DNA of 64,000 bases from Coniferiporia sulphurascens (GCA_002794785.1 NBBA01000006.1:1612001-1676000), one strand, 5' to 3'. Counted from the stretch's first letter, positions 42,101-55,465 are shown. Translations and numbers: made by a program. Notes: generated from the sequence alone by a model not told the origin.

Positions 42101-45100
42101 AGCGTAGTTAGACGTTGGTATGAGCGCACTAAGTGGATCTGGGTGCTCTTTGCACTCACATCTGTCGTGCTGCAGTCAACGCGCAGCGCGGACTCATCCC
42201 CGGAGCACTTGGACATCCTCGAGTGGGGCGAGCTCGCATTGACGTTTCTGTTCGATATTGATATTTCCTGGCGATTTCTCGCATTTCTCCCACTTTGGCG
42301 TACCTTTTTTGACCATGGGAATAACTGGCTCGACTTACTGCTTGCCGTGGGCAGTACAGTCATACAAATACCAGAGATTAGGAATTCGGGTATATACCCG
42401 TGGTTGACTATCTTTCAGCTGGCTAGGTTCTATCGAGTCATTCTGGAGGTGCCCCGGATGCGTCCGTTGCTTGTGAGTACAGTATGCTCTCGCTCCGGCT
42501 TGCTGGAGACGCTTGAGCGCATAATTACTCATGTGTTTTCACTCATAGCTTGCGGTGTTCGGAAACCTTTACGGTCTCGTTAACATGTCTCTCTTTCTCC
42601 TACTTGCGAACTATATCGGAGCACTTGTTGCCGCTCAACTGCTTCGTGGCGACATGCCTTCCAGTGAGACAATGAACTTCAAAGAGATATACAATTCTTT
42701 TCTCGCCATGTACCAGATCTTCTCCTCGGAAAATTGGACCACTGTCTTATTTGACGCGTCTGTAGCAGAGGTGCCATTAGGCCAATCCGCGCTTATTGCT
42801 CTGTTCATATCTGTATGGTTTCTTTTTGCGAACTGTAAGCGTATTCTCGATCATTGTTTTCTTCATACGTGTGCTCAGACATTAGACACCCTCCTCACGT
42901 ATACTAATCTGATTCCTTCAACTTTTTTTAGTCATTCTCTTGCAGCTTTTCATCGCAGTGATCAACGAAAACTTTGATGTCGCAGAAGAACTGAAGCGGG
43001 GGAAGCAAGCGACAAACTATCTCGCGATGCAACAGCCGGTCCAAGCATCCCCACCTTGGCTACGTCGCTTAAACCCGTATCGGTGGTTTAAAGCAAACCC
43101 AAAGTCGATTGCTGTTGAAAACCTGCCCTCCAATCTTATTCTCCCGATGCAAAAGGCTGTCATACAGGAAAGTGCGTTCAATCCAGGCTTTACCATGAAT
43201 AACGTGCGTATTTCGTCCTGCTTGTGTCTTTTATCACTAATTCTTGTTTCTTCCACTGAAAATGCTTTTCCTTTACAGACGAAAAGGGGAAATGGTTTGC
43301 TGCGTGGGCATTATTCGAGCAAGTCGATCACTGCGCTTCAGCGCTTATTTTCTGGAGAAAGTAGATCAAATGATGTTCCCCTCGCGAATTTACGAGCGGG
43401 ACGGCGGGACTCAATCGGCCACCAAGATCCAAATGACGAGGAACTCGAGAAACACCTGTAAGTACAAAGAGTGTTCTCCCGGTTTAAGAGAATGTGCAAA
43501 TTGATATTGCCGCAGCGAGATATTGGCAACTATCAACGCAGACGCTCAGGATGCTGAAGATTTAAACGATGTCCTGTATGAGCGCAGGGCGCAGAAGGCG
43601 GACTTCATCCGTGCCCACCCCTCCTACGACAAAACCTTCTGGATCTTCTCTCAAAAGAGCAAGCTACGTCAGCTCTGCCAGCGCCTCGTTCAGCCCGCCA
43701 GTGGAGATCGTATTTTTGGTATTCCTCACTCACCGCTTTGGCACACCCTTTTCCAGCTTCTGCTTTTGCTCACAGTCGTTGGCGGGATCATCGTGGAAGC
43801 TATTGCGACGCCTATATACCGTCGGAACTTCTACAAAGAGCACGGAGAAGTCCGAGACTCATGGTTCGACATCGCTGAAACAACGTTCGGTTTGATGTTA
43901 TTCGTCGAGTTCCTGATCAAGATTGTTGCAGATGGCTTTGCTTTTACACCGAATGCGTACATTCGCAGTATATGGAACTGGCTGGATCTCTTTATTTTGA
44001 CTGGAATACTCGTCAATGTCACGACTGGCTTAATCTTCATCGGTGGTCTAAGCCGGTTTACGCGCTCGTTAAAGGCCCTGCGCGCTCTACGCCTTATTAC
44101 GCTTATCGACAAGATGCGCTCAACGTTCCAGTCACTCATTATTTCTGGCGCACTTCGGATAGTCGATGCCGCGATGCTCGCAATTTTGTACATGATTCCA
44201 TACGCTGTATGGGGCCTCAACATCTTCCACGGGCTCCTAAATGAGTGTAACGATGGTAGCATAAACGGGCTTTCCGACTGTGTTAACGAATACGAGAATA
44301 ACGTACTCGGCGGTTCAAGTGCGTTCACTTTTTTGGTACCACGCGTATGGGACAACCCGGCGCCATCAACAACTTTTTCGTTCGACAATTTTCGCTCATC
44401 ACTACTGATCCTTTTTGAGATTGTCTCTCTGGAGGGCTGGATTGATGTAATGAGTGTGGCAACCAGTGCCGTGGGTCAGAATCTTCAACCGCAGACTAAT
44501 AACGCCGAAGCGAATTCGATATTCTTCCTGATCTACATTCAACTCGGTGCTGTCGTAATCTTGACTCTGTTTGTCAGGTACGTAACCACCCCTTCCTGGT
44601 CCGTTACGCTACGATTTATCAATTACGTCGTGTATAGTATCATTATCGGAAACTTCTCTTCCAAGACGGGCCTGGCGCTTTTGACCAAAGAGCAGAGGGA
44701 GTGGATCGACTTGCAAAAGCTAATTAAGCGCCAGCGACCATCAAAGCGACCTAAGCGTCGGCCGAGTTCTCGTTTCCGAGCGTGGTGCTACGATAGGGCG
44801 GTCCATAAGCATGGATGGTGGTCCCGCATGATGACGCTTCTCTTCGTCGTTCATATACTCGCACTCATGTGAGTGTGCTGTTGTGATAAGTTTGAAAAAT
44901 GCAAATTCTGACTTTTTTCTTGAAGGACTCAAACGCTGTCGACTCAGAACGATGTCGATGAATTGCGAAGTCAGTTAAGACTTGAACTTTTTCGGCCACA
45001 TTTCTGACACTACTTTTATACAGATAGCTGGTTTTTGGCAATCACATTGATTTACGTGATAGACATCGTTGTGCGATGGTTTGGCCTAGGCTTCCGTAGT

Positions 45101-47178
45101 TTCAAAGCCAACGGATGGAATATTTTCGACGTTGTTGTTGCGGTTGGGGCCCTTGTTACAACGGTTATCATAAGATTGGGCTCGCAGAGCTTCGTGATTG
45201 CTCAATTACAGAAGCTGTTCCTCGTCAGTATTGCGTTCAAACTCGTCCAACGAACGAACAGCTTGAACCAGCTGTTTAAAACGGCGATGCAAGTCGATCC
45301 TATCAAATTTTCTGTTGCTACACACTGATATCTTATCATATAGGGCGAGTCTGCCGGTCATCCTGAGCCTCTTGGCCTTGTGGTTCATTCTCTTCCTATT
45401 CTTCGGCATTCTTTTTGTAGAGGTGTTCAGCCTCACGAAATGGCATTCTGCAGAGACGCATACACAGAATTACTCAAGTCTGGGATCTGCGTTGGTTATG
45501 CTGGCCTTTATGAGCACAGGCGAGGGTTGGAACGAATACATGCACGACTAGTAAGTGACGCTTATACTCTTTTAAGGATCGATTCTCTCAACTCCCCTCC
45601 TTTCAATTTCTTCAGTGCCCTCAGTTATCCTAAATGTACCCTATCCACCGGTGCGGACACCGACTCCGATTGCGGCAGCACGGGTTGGGCCTTCTCATTG
45701 TTCATTGCGTGGAATCTGCTCAGCATGGTATGTACGGTATTTATCACGTTTCCCCCTTACTCATGATTGAATTTGCATAGTATATTTTTGTCAACATGTT
45801 CACTGGTGAGCTGCTAAAACAGTCAATTTATAAGAACAATCTAAACATTATGTCTAGGTGTTGTTGTCGAAAGTTTTTCCTACGTGTTCCAGCTTGTTGG
45901 CGGAACAAAAACTATCACGCGCGAGGAGATGCGTTCCTTCAAAAAAGTGTGGGCGGAGTGCGCAAATCCCCGTACTGGTTATCTAGAAAAGGGCCAGCTT
46001 GTGCCGTTCCTAGGGGTACGCAGCCCTTTCTTCTCTTAATGTCTTCTCTGATCTAACTACGCGTCTAGAAACTTAGCGGTGTCTTTGAAGTGCGTATATA
46101 TCCGACGGAATTCAGTGTCAAAAATCTACTATCTTCAGCGCAAGCGACGGATTCCGACTACTCGTGGGCATCGGCATCGAAAGTGGTGGATGGTGTCGAC
46201 GCAGCAAAGCTGAGCAAACTTCTGGGCGGGCTGGATAGCACAGCGATCAGGAAGAGAAGGACACTGTATGCGCGGGTATATAACGAGGCTATGGTCTCCC
46301 AGGAGCCCGGGAAGGGGATTTCTTTTTCAAATATGCTGCTTCTACTGGCACACCACAAGCTCATCGATGACCGCGAGGCATTAGCGTAAGGCGGCTTTGC
46401 TGCGTTTTTTGATTGTACTTGGCTAACCTAGCCCTTTCTGTTTAATCGCACCATAGTCTGAAGGATCTAGTTACAAGGACGGAGATCAACAAATTTGTCA
46501 ACGACCTGGTCAACCTCGACCGTGTACGATCGCTGCTGAAGACAATCTACTATCGCCGCCAATTCCGGGCTGTAATGGAAGAAAAGCGTCGACAACAGAT
46601 GCTAGACCATGGTAAGGAAGTAGCGGTGCACGAATCTGAGATTTCGGCTCTGAATTAGTTTTTTTTAGACATCCCAGCAATTGTCGTCGAGGACATGCCG
46701 TCCACGCCGTTCATCTCTACGCGTGACATCACGCTCGCGAACCGCGACTCGACACATTTCGGCGACTCAGCGTCTCCGCTGTCGTCCCCATCGCCGTATC
46801 ACTCGCCAGACTTTTCGTTTGCACTCGAGTCGCCGTCCCGCCGTGGACGTGGGCTCCAGAGGAATAGACGTGTCAGCGATGTCAGCATGCTTTCTACCGA
46901 TTTGGGCTATCAGTACCCGTAAGTCCTAGCAGCTGTCTAGCGATAACACGTTCGATAGCTTATCCATGTTTTGTCGTTCAGGATCGAGCCCTCCTTCACT
47001 CGAGACTCACACGAGGAGGAAGATCCTCAGCACGTGCTTTCTTCTATGCAGAACTCCATGTGGGGAGGTGAGTGTGCTCTTTCCACTTCGCGACTGTATG
47101 TCAAGCAGACTGATAATTCCATGCGCGTTAGAAATGATGTTGGAAGCAGCAGGAGAGCCAGAGCACGGCTACTCCTGA
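39194..47178 (+). CDS. CCH1: Voltage-gated calcium channel alpha subunit Cch1
   Basis: Twenty-four exons give 2182 aa with every junction in phase. It is the pore subunit of the fungal high-affinity calcium uptake system in the plasma membrane, acting with Mid1. A 300-aa Ser/Arg-rich cytosolic N-terminus is followed by four six-helix repeats. Pore loops are [13 protein letters not shown] (I), [11 protein letters not shown] (II), FEIVSLEGW (III) and FMSTGEGW (IV). Repeats II-IV have Glu at the filter, while repeat I has Asn-Gly and no acid. [20 protein letters not shown] and [12 protein letters not shown] follow repeats II and III. The C-terminus has FSYVFQ, an EF-hand-like segment ([16 protein letters not shown]) and a Ser-rich tail. 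Two introns use GC donors (41586 and 45289). Exon bounds include 39194-40110, 40428-41181, 42034-42472, 43516-44577 and 46069-46385. Confidence 0.95.
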
Positions 47179-47593
47179 TTCAGGGACTTTTTTTTCCCTC
47201 TTTTTGTTTTCACTTAATTCATGTCCATCGTCCGTTCTTTATCTTTATTACTTTCTCCTTCGCCTAGGACTTCCCTGTTCCTCAATTCCGTCCGCCCCGT
47301 TCACCAGTCATCGGACTACTGCCATTCTGCTTTTGACACGGAAATAGAAGAAATAATATTTTATACCACTACCATCCTCACCACCTTCGCGCTTTTACGT
47401 ATGCAAAATATTTAGACGGAGCACATGTGTTATCATAACTGCTGTTGCTATCGAGTTCATAGAGTAGATGATATAGTTCATACGCACATAAAAAAAATGC
47501 AGCTGAACCAACTCGGAATAGCTCACGACCAAAGAAACGAAGGAACGAAAAAAATGGTTGGCATACTGTACTGTACAAATCGTACAAATTGAA

Positions 47594-50500
47594 TCAAGAC
47601 CCTCCTGCAGTGCGGAAGCGCGAAGGTCGCCATGCACCCTTACTCGCCACAGGCTGGAACCCGTCGTCCTCTTTGCCTGCCGCAGCCTTCGGCGCAGCAG
47701 CTGCAGGGGCGGCGACAGCAGGCGAGGCAGGTCGCTGGGGCGTCGTCGCACCACCAGACTGCTTCGCGGCCTCCCGTGTACGCCAAGACGGCGCCGCAGG
47801 TGCCGCAGTCGCCGCGCCGCGCAGAGCGCCCGGTCGGTACTTCGGCGTCTCCGCGCCCGTAGCCGTCGATGGGCTGTCGGGCGGCGTCGCAGCCGACGCA
47901 GCCGCCGAGCGCCTCCAAGCTCCTCCCGCGACCGGCGACTCTGTTCGCACGGGCGGCTTCTCCACTTCGAGGCGCCGCGCGCGACGGCGGGCCTCCGCCT
48001 CCTCCTCGCGCTGCATCTGCAGGCGTGCCTTCTCCGCCGCCGCCGCGCGTTCCTCCTCGCGCTGTCGGCGCAGTTCGGCAGCCTTCTCTTGCTCTTCTTG
48101 CTTTTTCCTTTCTTCTTCCGCTTTCGCGGCTTCCTCTTCTTCCTGAATACGACGCAAGTTTGCTTCGTTCTCTGTTCGAAGAAAATGAACAGCAATTAGT
48201 ACGTTCATCAGAGCAGATTAAACCTTTTTTTAGAGAGAACAAACCTTCTCTAATGCGGGCTTCCTCCTCTTCCCTCTCACGCTCAGCAAGTTCCTCCGCC
48301 TCGATTCTCTTGCGCTCCTCTTCGCGCTCCCGCAGCACCGCCTGCCTGCGCTTCTCCTTCTCCTGCGCAATCTTCCGTGTCGCCTCCTCGCGCATCTTTT
48401 CGTACTCATCGCCGCGGCGGCTAGCATACATCGAATGGCACGCACGATAATCGTTGAGCATCCGCGCAAGACGGTGCTTCGTGTCCAGATCCTGAGCGTG
48501 TCCGGTCCGTGCCGCCTCGAGGTACGCCCGCTGCGTAACCTCATGAGTAACGCGATCATCGCGCTGCTGCTGCTCGTAGTCATCTGCGAGCATCGGGCGC
48601 TCCTCCTTACGGAACGCGCGCTCGGTGTGGTCAAGTCGCTTCGCAATAATGCGCAGCCGCTCCGCCAGCTCTTTCTTCTCCTTCTCAAGCTGCTGTACCT
48701 GCAGCCGCATCAGGCTGTCCGTATTTAAGTCGGCCATCTCCTGTTAAAAAAAATAGCCCGATAAGCCACCGATCTGCCCTCGAAACGAGCAAACGAAACG
48801 ACTCACGTTAACATCGATCTTGAGGATGTTCTTCTCCTTGAGACTCTGCGCGAGCTGCTTCGCCTCCTCCCTCCTGACGTTCTCAATCTCACGCTTGATG
48901 CGATCCTGTTCCTTACGGCGAAGCTCTTCAGCTTCCCTACGCGCTCGCTCCTCGCCCTCACGCCGACTCGCTTCCAAACGACGACTCGTCTCCTCCCTCT
49001 CCTTGCGGACAGACAGCTCGGATAGGAGCTCACGACGGCGCGCAACGATCGCACGACGAACCTGGAGCGCTTTGCGCTCCGAATTCGCAGCAGCGACGAG
49101 CTGGGCGAACTTCTCCTGGCGCTCCTTCTCATCATCCACGACAGGCACAGGATTGATAGCACTGAGGGCGTTGTGCAGACATATCGCAGCGCTACTGAGA
49201 CGCGTGCGTACAAGTTCGCTTGCCGAAGGCTGGACGTTCCTGTCAAGTGCGGATGAAGAAGGGCCAGCGGTGGTATTGCCAAAGGCCTCATCGACGAATG
49301 TGAGACTTCCGGACGCGTGGTCAATGTGCACGCGAAGGTCGCCACGGCGCGCGCAGGCGGTAAGGAAAGCCTCCACCTGGGCGGGTCCATACGCACCTTC
49401 AAAAGAATCTTGCAACGGGGTAACGAGCCCACGAAGCCGGGTGAGCTCCATCGTCGTGTACACCTGCGCGAGTTGTGCAAGGAGACGCGAAAGGAGCGCG
49501 CGCTGCAGAAGCGGAAGGTAGGACGCATAACTCGCATCGGCGGAGAGCTCTTTAAGGAGCGGCGCGACGACACCGCACAGCGTGAGCGGATCGAACGTAA
49601 CTTCGAGGACCTCGTACAGGCTTTTGACAACCTGCGGGGAGACCTTAAGGACATTGCGCGACAACTACGGAAGTATAATTGGTCAAGGCTATATATAATT
49701 TTTTTCGCAAGATACTCACAGCTTCTTTGAGAAGACCAGTACGGGTAGGCGCCTTGGTCAAGCCAAGTAAAGCCGTCAAACGGGCGGTCCTTCCCTTTAC
49801 TTCTTCCTCCCCGGACTCCTGTCCAACGGGAACGGCAAGGGCGCTAATAAGCACCTGACCCGCGAGTCTGCTAAGTTCCTCATCGGACTTGCCGCCTACG
49901 GCCCTAACAATAGAGTAATAGCGGGCCCACGCAGCAGCGTGGAAGAGTGCATTGCCACTCGTGAGGAAGATACGGGTAAGTTTTTCGTAATAATTGGCCA
50001 TCATCGCAGGGCGAGGCGATTTCTTAGCCATGTTAAGAAGATTATGAATATCTTCAACTGAACGGAAGGCCTCCTGCCATAGCTCAAGCTCAACAGACGT
50101 GTTGAGCTGGGCGAAGCGTGTGTCGAGGTGGCGCTGCAGAGTCTCAGCGTCGGCGAGGTTAATCGCATGCGGCTGATGCGCATACTTGGCGACGTTTGCA
50201 AGGTGGAGACGTAGCGTCTCGCAAAGGCGTCGGAACTCTACCTTACGCTCATGCTTCAGGCAGAACTTGAATGCCTGCTGCGCAATTTGCTACAGACGGA
50301 TTCCGGATATTAAGTAAAAAAAGTACATATCAACCTACATGATCGGATCGTGCGCACCTGGTATATTCCTTCCAGCCTGGCGTTGTTCTTGAGCGTCTCA
50401 AGTGCGGTACGGTAGCTCTCCCAAAGGAACTTGAGCCAAGGAGTGACGAGCGCGCGATCCGTGCGGTCCTTGTTTTGGTCGCCACTGACGGCACCTAACA

Positions 50501-50888
50501 AAATACTCTCAGGGGTCTCGCTCGCCTCGAGATCATCTACATCAACGAGAGCAACAGCCTTTTCCGCCTTTTCCTGGGCCTCAGTGACCTTAGCATCAGC
50601 AAGTGCGACAAATCGCTTGATGACGACTTCGATCGAGGCAACGGACGAGTTCTGCGCGATGTTCTTATACTGCATCAGGCCCTCCTTGGCGGTACGGCCT
50701 TTGCGCATGTCGACGCAGAGTTCGACGAAGCGCAGCATGATGGGCTCGAGCGCCGCGAGCGGCGTCGAGCGGAATCGCTTCGAGGAGAACATCTCGGTGA
50801 GCGATTGCAGGGCGGCATGGGATTGCCCGACTGAGACGAGGCCCTCTGCCTGCTTGAGGACGGTCTCGGGCTTGGAAAACGGCGCCAT
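47594..50888 (-). CDS. TIF32: Eukaryotic translation initiation factor 3 subunit A
   Basis: Exons 50888-50358, 50289-49720, 49664-48807, 48740-48245 and 48171-47594 give 1010 aa, the usual fungal length. It is the scaffold subunit of eIF3, which assembles the 43S complex and scans m[25 protein letters not shown] at the start and the helical repeat region with [20 protein letters not shown] lead into a PCI domain ([10 protein letters not shown] ... [14 protein letters not shown]). A long charged coiled coil rich in ER/EE/RR follows, then an Ala/Pro-rich tail ending [12 protein letters not shown]. The highly repetitive charged coil leaves long open frames on the opposite strand that are not genes. 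It converges on CCH1 with 415 bases between stops. Confidence 0.95.
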
Positions 50889-51503
50889 GATTGCGGGGTG
50901 TGAGTTGTTTTAGCGGATCTGGGCGTCCAGCGTGGGCAAGGTCAAGGGTACACTGGGTCCAGTGGTTTCGTTGGTGCGTTCGGGCGACGACGACTGAGGG
51001 GCTGGCTGGCTACTGAGTAGCACTGAGCACTGAGCGCTGATGTGGGCGTCGACGACGAGTTGAGGCGTCAGAAGATGCGAGTTTTGTTCGTCGGCAACAG
51101 TGGCGGCGACGGTGAGGGAAAGTCGAGTTTGTCGACGGCGTCGAGGGGCTCGTTGTGATTACTCAAAAAAAGTAAGGTTTGAGGCTGTGGGAACGCACAC
51201 GTATTCGTGGGACAGAATGTCTATTCTTGGAGGTAGATTACAATATTATCGTCATTATTCGCCGATAATAAATCGGAACACCAAGCCACAACTGACTCCA
51301 GTTGAAAAACACACTCGTTCGCCCAAACCAGAGTGTCTAACGCCGCAGCGCAAAAAGAGATCTAATAAAACAAGTAGTATCCGAACTCAGTCAACAAAAA
51401 AAGTCAGAACTAGGACCAGATCCAAGTAATTTAACACGAATCAAAAACGCCATATCGCCCTACTAAACGTACACAGAAACAACCCCCCTTTCCCCCCTTC
51501 CTT
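50889..51503. other. Upstream region of eIF3a
   Basis: The region contains the eIF3a promoter and the 3' flank of the DENN gene. Near 51000 there are short tandem words (CTGAGTAGCACTGAGCACTGAGCGCTGA). The plus-strand basic frame at 51100-51429 starts with GTG and shows no domain. Confidence 0.45.
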
Positions 51504-54107
51504 CTACTTCAGCCCAAACACAATCCCAAACAACTCCTGCCACCCGCGCTTCACAACCACGCGTCTCCGCCTGCGCCTCCGCCCCCGCCCTCGTCCCCGT
51601 CCTCCTCCCGCCCCTCCCCGGCGAACCGAGTCCGGCCCCACGTGCGTGTACCCCTCCGCCTCGACAAGCCACTCGACGAAACGCGCGTCCAGCTCGCTCA
51701 GCACGCCCAGTTCCAGAGCGAGCAAGTCGCGCGCCGTGATCGTCACCGTCTCGAGCTCCGCCTCTGCGTCCCCATCCTCTTCCTCCTCCCCCCCGTCCTC
51801 GTCCTCGTCCCGATAGCCCCCCACACCCGGACTCGAAATGGCAGAATCAGACAGCGGCGGCAGCACTTCCCGCAGCTTCGACAGCCAAAACACTGTGTTC
51901 GCGTGGAAAGTCTGTAGCAGCGCTAACGTCGTCTGCACGTTCTGCGCGCGCGCCCTCTCCCTCTCCTCTTCCCTCTCGCTGTCTCCGTAGCTTTCATCCG
52001 CGTCGACACACTCGACACACACAGCGCCAGAGAGTACGTCCTTCGCCGTCGACGACGCAGCCGACCCGCCTGTCCCACCTCCAGGACGGCCTTCAATGCC
52101 AAGCCCCAAATTACGTACCCTCGCACCCCCACCCCCGCCCCCACCCTCAATCCCCCGCCCAAGCGTACGCATATGCGTGCCCTCAAGCGACCAATCGTCG
52201 TCCCCAGGCCCCCTCGCCGCACCCCACGCACCGCCCGAACCACCGCCACCCCCAACCGCAGCAGACTCGAAACTCTGCCGTGAGTTCGAGCGCCACGTCC
52301 CAAGCCCCATCCACAGCGTCGCGCACAAAAGGCACACGTCCTCGTACAACCTGAACGCATCCGCCCATGCGCTCGGAAGGAGACCTGCGCCTGGTTTCGC
52401 AGGTGCCACAGCCGCAGCCGGGAACGCGGGCAAATGACAGCAATTTAGCCCTGATCCTGAACCAGTTCCACTTTGATGACCTGCGTGGCCGCACGTAGAC
52501 GCAGACTGTGCGGAGTCCAGCCCGAGGATGCGATCGAGCTCGGTCCACAGTCTCACATCACTCCACGTGAACCTGACAGTTTCAAGCCTCCACCCCGTCC
52601 TCTTCTTGCCGTTCGCTTTAGACGATGCAGCGGCAGGCATGGGTTTAGGCTTGGACATGTGCAGCGCAGGGCGGCTCGCCCTACTCGGTGTCGACGTCGT
52701 GAGGTCGATGACGAGGTCGTAGTACTGCGGGCGCTCGAGGAACAGTGCGTCTGTCGTACATGCGATCCAGCCGCGGCCTGATGCGCTCTCCGCCTCGAGC
52801 CGCTCTAGGTCACTCAGGGTAATCATCCCGAGCACTCGTGGGCTCTCCGGGGGAGGGTCGTCCGCCATTCCAGATTTACTTGCTAGATAAGTGGGTCAGT
52901 TGGTTTTTAAAGGATTGTTTTACGTGTGTAGGTCGAGTAAAAAGAAAGAATAGGCAGCTAGTTAATACTCACTGTCAAAAAGACTCTCAACGGGCACGCC
53001 GAGCGCGGCAGAGCGGGGGGACATATGATGCTCGCGGCAGAGGTCCGCAGCGACCCACGCAAGCACGCCCGCGACTTCGACAGGCGGGAGCGTGAAGATG
53101 AGCACGCGCCGGCGCGCGAGCACGAACTTGTACAGCGTCAGCGCGGAGAGCCCCAGGATGCGCAGCAAGTGCGGCAAGTGCTGCGTCGGCATTTCAGGCG
53201 AGCTGTACGGCTGCGGGCGCAGAGGGGGAGTGAGCGGGGGCGTCAGCACGGACAAATAAAAATGAATTAAGTAGAATAGAATGTTTGAACGCACGCCGTC
53301 GAGCTCGTCGCTCCACCCTGCCCACGTCCCACTAGAAGTAGTCAGCTCTTCCGCCCGACGACGTTCAAACCACTCCCCCGCTAACAAAAAGTCCTCGTCA
53401 GTCAGGTCGCCCGCCGACACAACGCCCACGCCTGCAGTCGACCCGCCCGGCGCAGCAGCAAGCCCAAGCAAGTCCGCCTCCAGCACTGGGCCCGAACCAG
53501 CGCTGAGCTGCTCCACCTCCCGCGCCTCCGCGCCGGCGTACATCGTGTCCGCGAGCGCACGCAGCGGTGCAGCGAGCAGCCAGGGACGCGGGCGTGGGGT
53601 GGACTGGAGGAGCACGCCGAGCGACGCGAGCCGGAAGCCGCGGTGCGTCGCAGCGCGCGTAGGGCGCCGGCGGAAGACGGCGAGTCCTGTGTGTGCGCCG
53701 TGCGAGAAGTAGCTGCAGGTGGGCTTGTTTGTCAGTAAGGTGAGTTTGGCTGAGGAGGGAGGTCGCACTCACACGACGTCCCGCTCGACGAGGTGCAGTC
53801 CGCTGGGGAGCACGCTGAACTCGACCCCATCGATGTCGACGCCTGTGTTTGCACTTTGCGTTTAGCGCTGGGGAGAGTAGTGAAGTATCCGAGACCGCTC
53901 ACTGTCGTCAGCCTTGAGCAACCAGTCGATAACGTTCCCCTTCGTCGGGTGGAACGAGGCGTGAAATATCGCGACTGAGATGCCAATTCCATACAGCTGC
54001 CGTCAACACACCACAGCCGTACCAAGAAACAATTTGTCCTCACCGATGTTACACGCGACGGCTGGGTCTTCGTCGCCGCTGGTGCCGCCTTTGCCGCTGC
54101 CAGTCAT
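51504..54107 (-). CDS. LCHN/DENND11-like DENN-module protein
   Basis: Exons 54107-54044, 53974-53903, 53842-53773, 53712-53295, 53210-52973 and 52882-51504 give 746 aa in frame. The N-terminal module reads VAIFHASFHPTKGNVIDW, DGVEFSVLPSGLH, VYFSHGAHTGLAVF and FRLASLGVLL. The central part has LGLSALTLYKFVLARRRVLIFTLPPVEVAG. Then GMITLSDLERLE and WIACTTDALFLERPQYYDLVID match the DENND11 core, where the sequence continues ACTTEKIF. DENN modules usually regulate Rab GTPases; yeast Anr2 is the distant relative. The C-terminal half contains long Gly-rich, Asp/Glu and Arg runs that look expanded relative to animal members. A basic Arg tract lies just before the end (VVVKRGWQELF). Confidence 0.82.
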
Positions 54108-54445
54108 GGTGTGTAGTATCGCCGCCGGCGCTTTTACGATGGCTGCTGCTTGCTGTTCGTCTTCCAAAGCGCAAATAATGAAGCAGGCGTACAGGCGGGA
54201 ACAGACTGAGCTATATAATCGGAGAATGCAGAGGCGAGTTGCCACGTTACCGGGGCCACAAGCGGTGCGGTGCCGCATATGCACATCGCCTCCAGTGATC
54301 AGAGCAGGATGATAGGCTCGACGCCGAACGCCTTTGCCCGCAGTCAATATTATCTCTACCAATTCGACAACAACTCGAACAATGTACATTGACAATCTGC
54401 ACAAATGTACCGTACACACTCTGGTGAAATTCGTCTTTTCAATAT

Positions 54446-55180
54446 TCACGCTGCGGCCTGGACGCTCCGCACGTACTCCTGCCTGTACGGGTTCACATCC
54501 GTCTCCTCGCTCCGGTTGTACGGCGTCCACTTCGGCTCGTCCTAATTAAATTAAATACACAGATGAAACCCAATAAACGGTTAAAAACGCTCGACACACC
54601 TTGAAGAGCCTCAGCGCCGTCACAGCGTTGGCCTCGTCCAGCGTGAAGCGGTGGTAAATGCCCGACGGGAGCACAAGCATGTCGCCTGGTGTGAGATGCA
54701 CCCGGATCCATCGGTCGGTCTTCAGCTCTGCAGACGTCCCCGCCCCGCTCAGCCTCCCCACGATTCGAGTGCATTACAACCGCATACACAGACACTCACC
54801 CCGCACGTCGAAGAACCCAGAGCCCGCCTTTATGTACCGGATCTCCTCGTCCTCATGCATATGCCTGCCGCCACAAATACCCTCATCAGTGCGCCGCTCC
54901 TCCGTCGGTGAAAAGAAGCTGAAACTCACTCGGCAAAAAACATCTTCAGCTTCGCCTCATACGCCTCCCCGAGGCCCTCCTTCGTTACATTGATCACATC
55001 GCGGTTCTTATAATCCCTCTCGAGCGCGATCTCGTCGATACGATTCTCCCACCCGTCGTCCAGCGGGACGTGCCAATGCAGCACACCGAGTGCCGTAAGC
55101 GCAGCCTCCTCCACCGGCTCGCCCGAATCGTGTGCGAGTCGTTGGTCGCCTGGGACGTCGTCGTAAAAGTACGCGCGCAT
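54446..55180 (-). CDS. ADI1: Acireductone dioxygenase (methionine salvage)
   Basis: Exons 55180-54930, 54864-54800, 54727-54600 and 54541-54446 give 179 aa, the family length. It oxidises 1,2-dihydroxy-3-keto-5-methylthiopentene to the 2-keto acid precursor of methionine. The cupin metal ligands are seen in [11 protein letters not shown] (two His, one Glu) and YHRFTLDE (third His), with GSGFFDVR and [22 protein letters not shown] between them. The start is MRAYFYDD at 55180; the six upstream codons start with TTG. The end WTPYNR...YVRSVQAA is typical. Confidence 0.95.
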
Positions 55181-55465
55181 GATGTAGATGAGGGTCAAGA
55201 TGCGAGATATGAGTGCGAGTAGCCCCGGGGTTTAATAATTACAGCTTCAAGCATGTCGCCATCCGAACCTTCCGCGCGGGCTCTTTCGGCGCAACTGATA
55301 CAAAACGGGGATATTCAATCGTTTGAATCAAATCTGCCCAGCTACCGCATTCAACCATCTAACAAATTCATTATCACATTCCCAGATAAGACCTCTCAAA
55401 ACGACTGGCGCTCGCCAGCGTCAGTAAAATTACAATGTGTAGTGAATTACAATTAGTATAACCCT

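Noticed and set aside
47395..49521. Several long frames on both strands over eIF3a (e.g. 47558-48199 plus, 47640-48737 minus)
   Set aside because: They are shadows of the charged coiled-coil repeats (GAG/CGC/GAA) of eIF3a and give Arg- or Ser-rich nonsense.
51100..51429. 109-codon basic plus-strand frame upstream of eIF3a
   Set aside because: It begins with GTG, has no domain, and has a composition like random basic sequence.
55253..55456. 67-codon plus-strand ORF between acireductone dioxygenase and SHP1
   Set aside because: It starts at ATG and is open, but shows no domain or splice signals and fits the space occupied by UTRs. No independent support.
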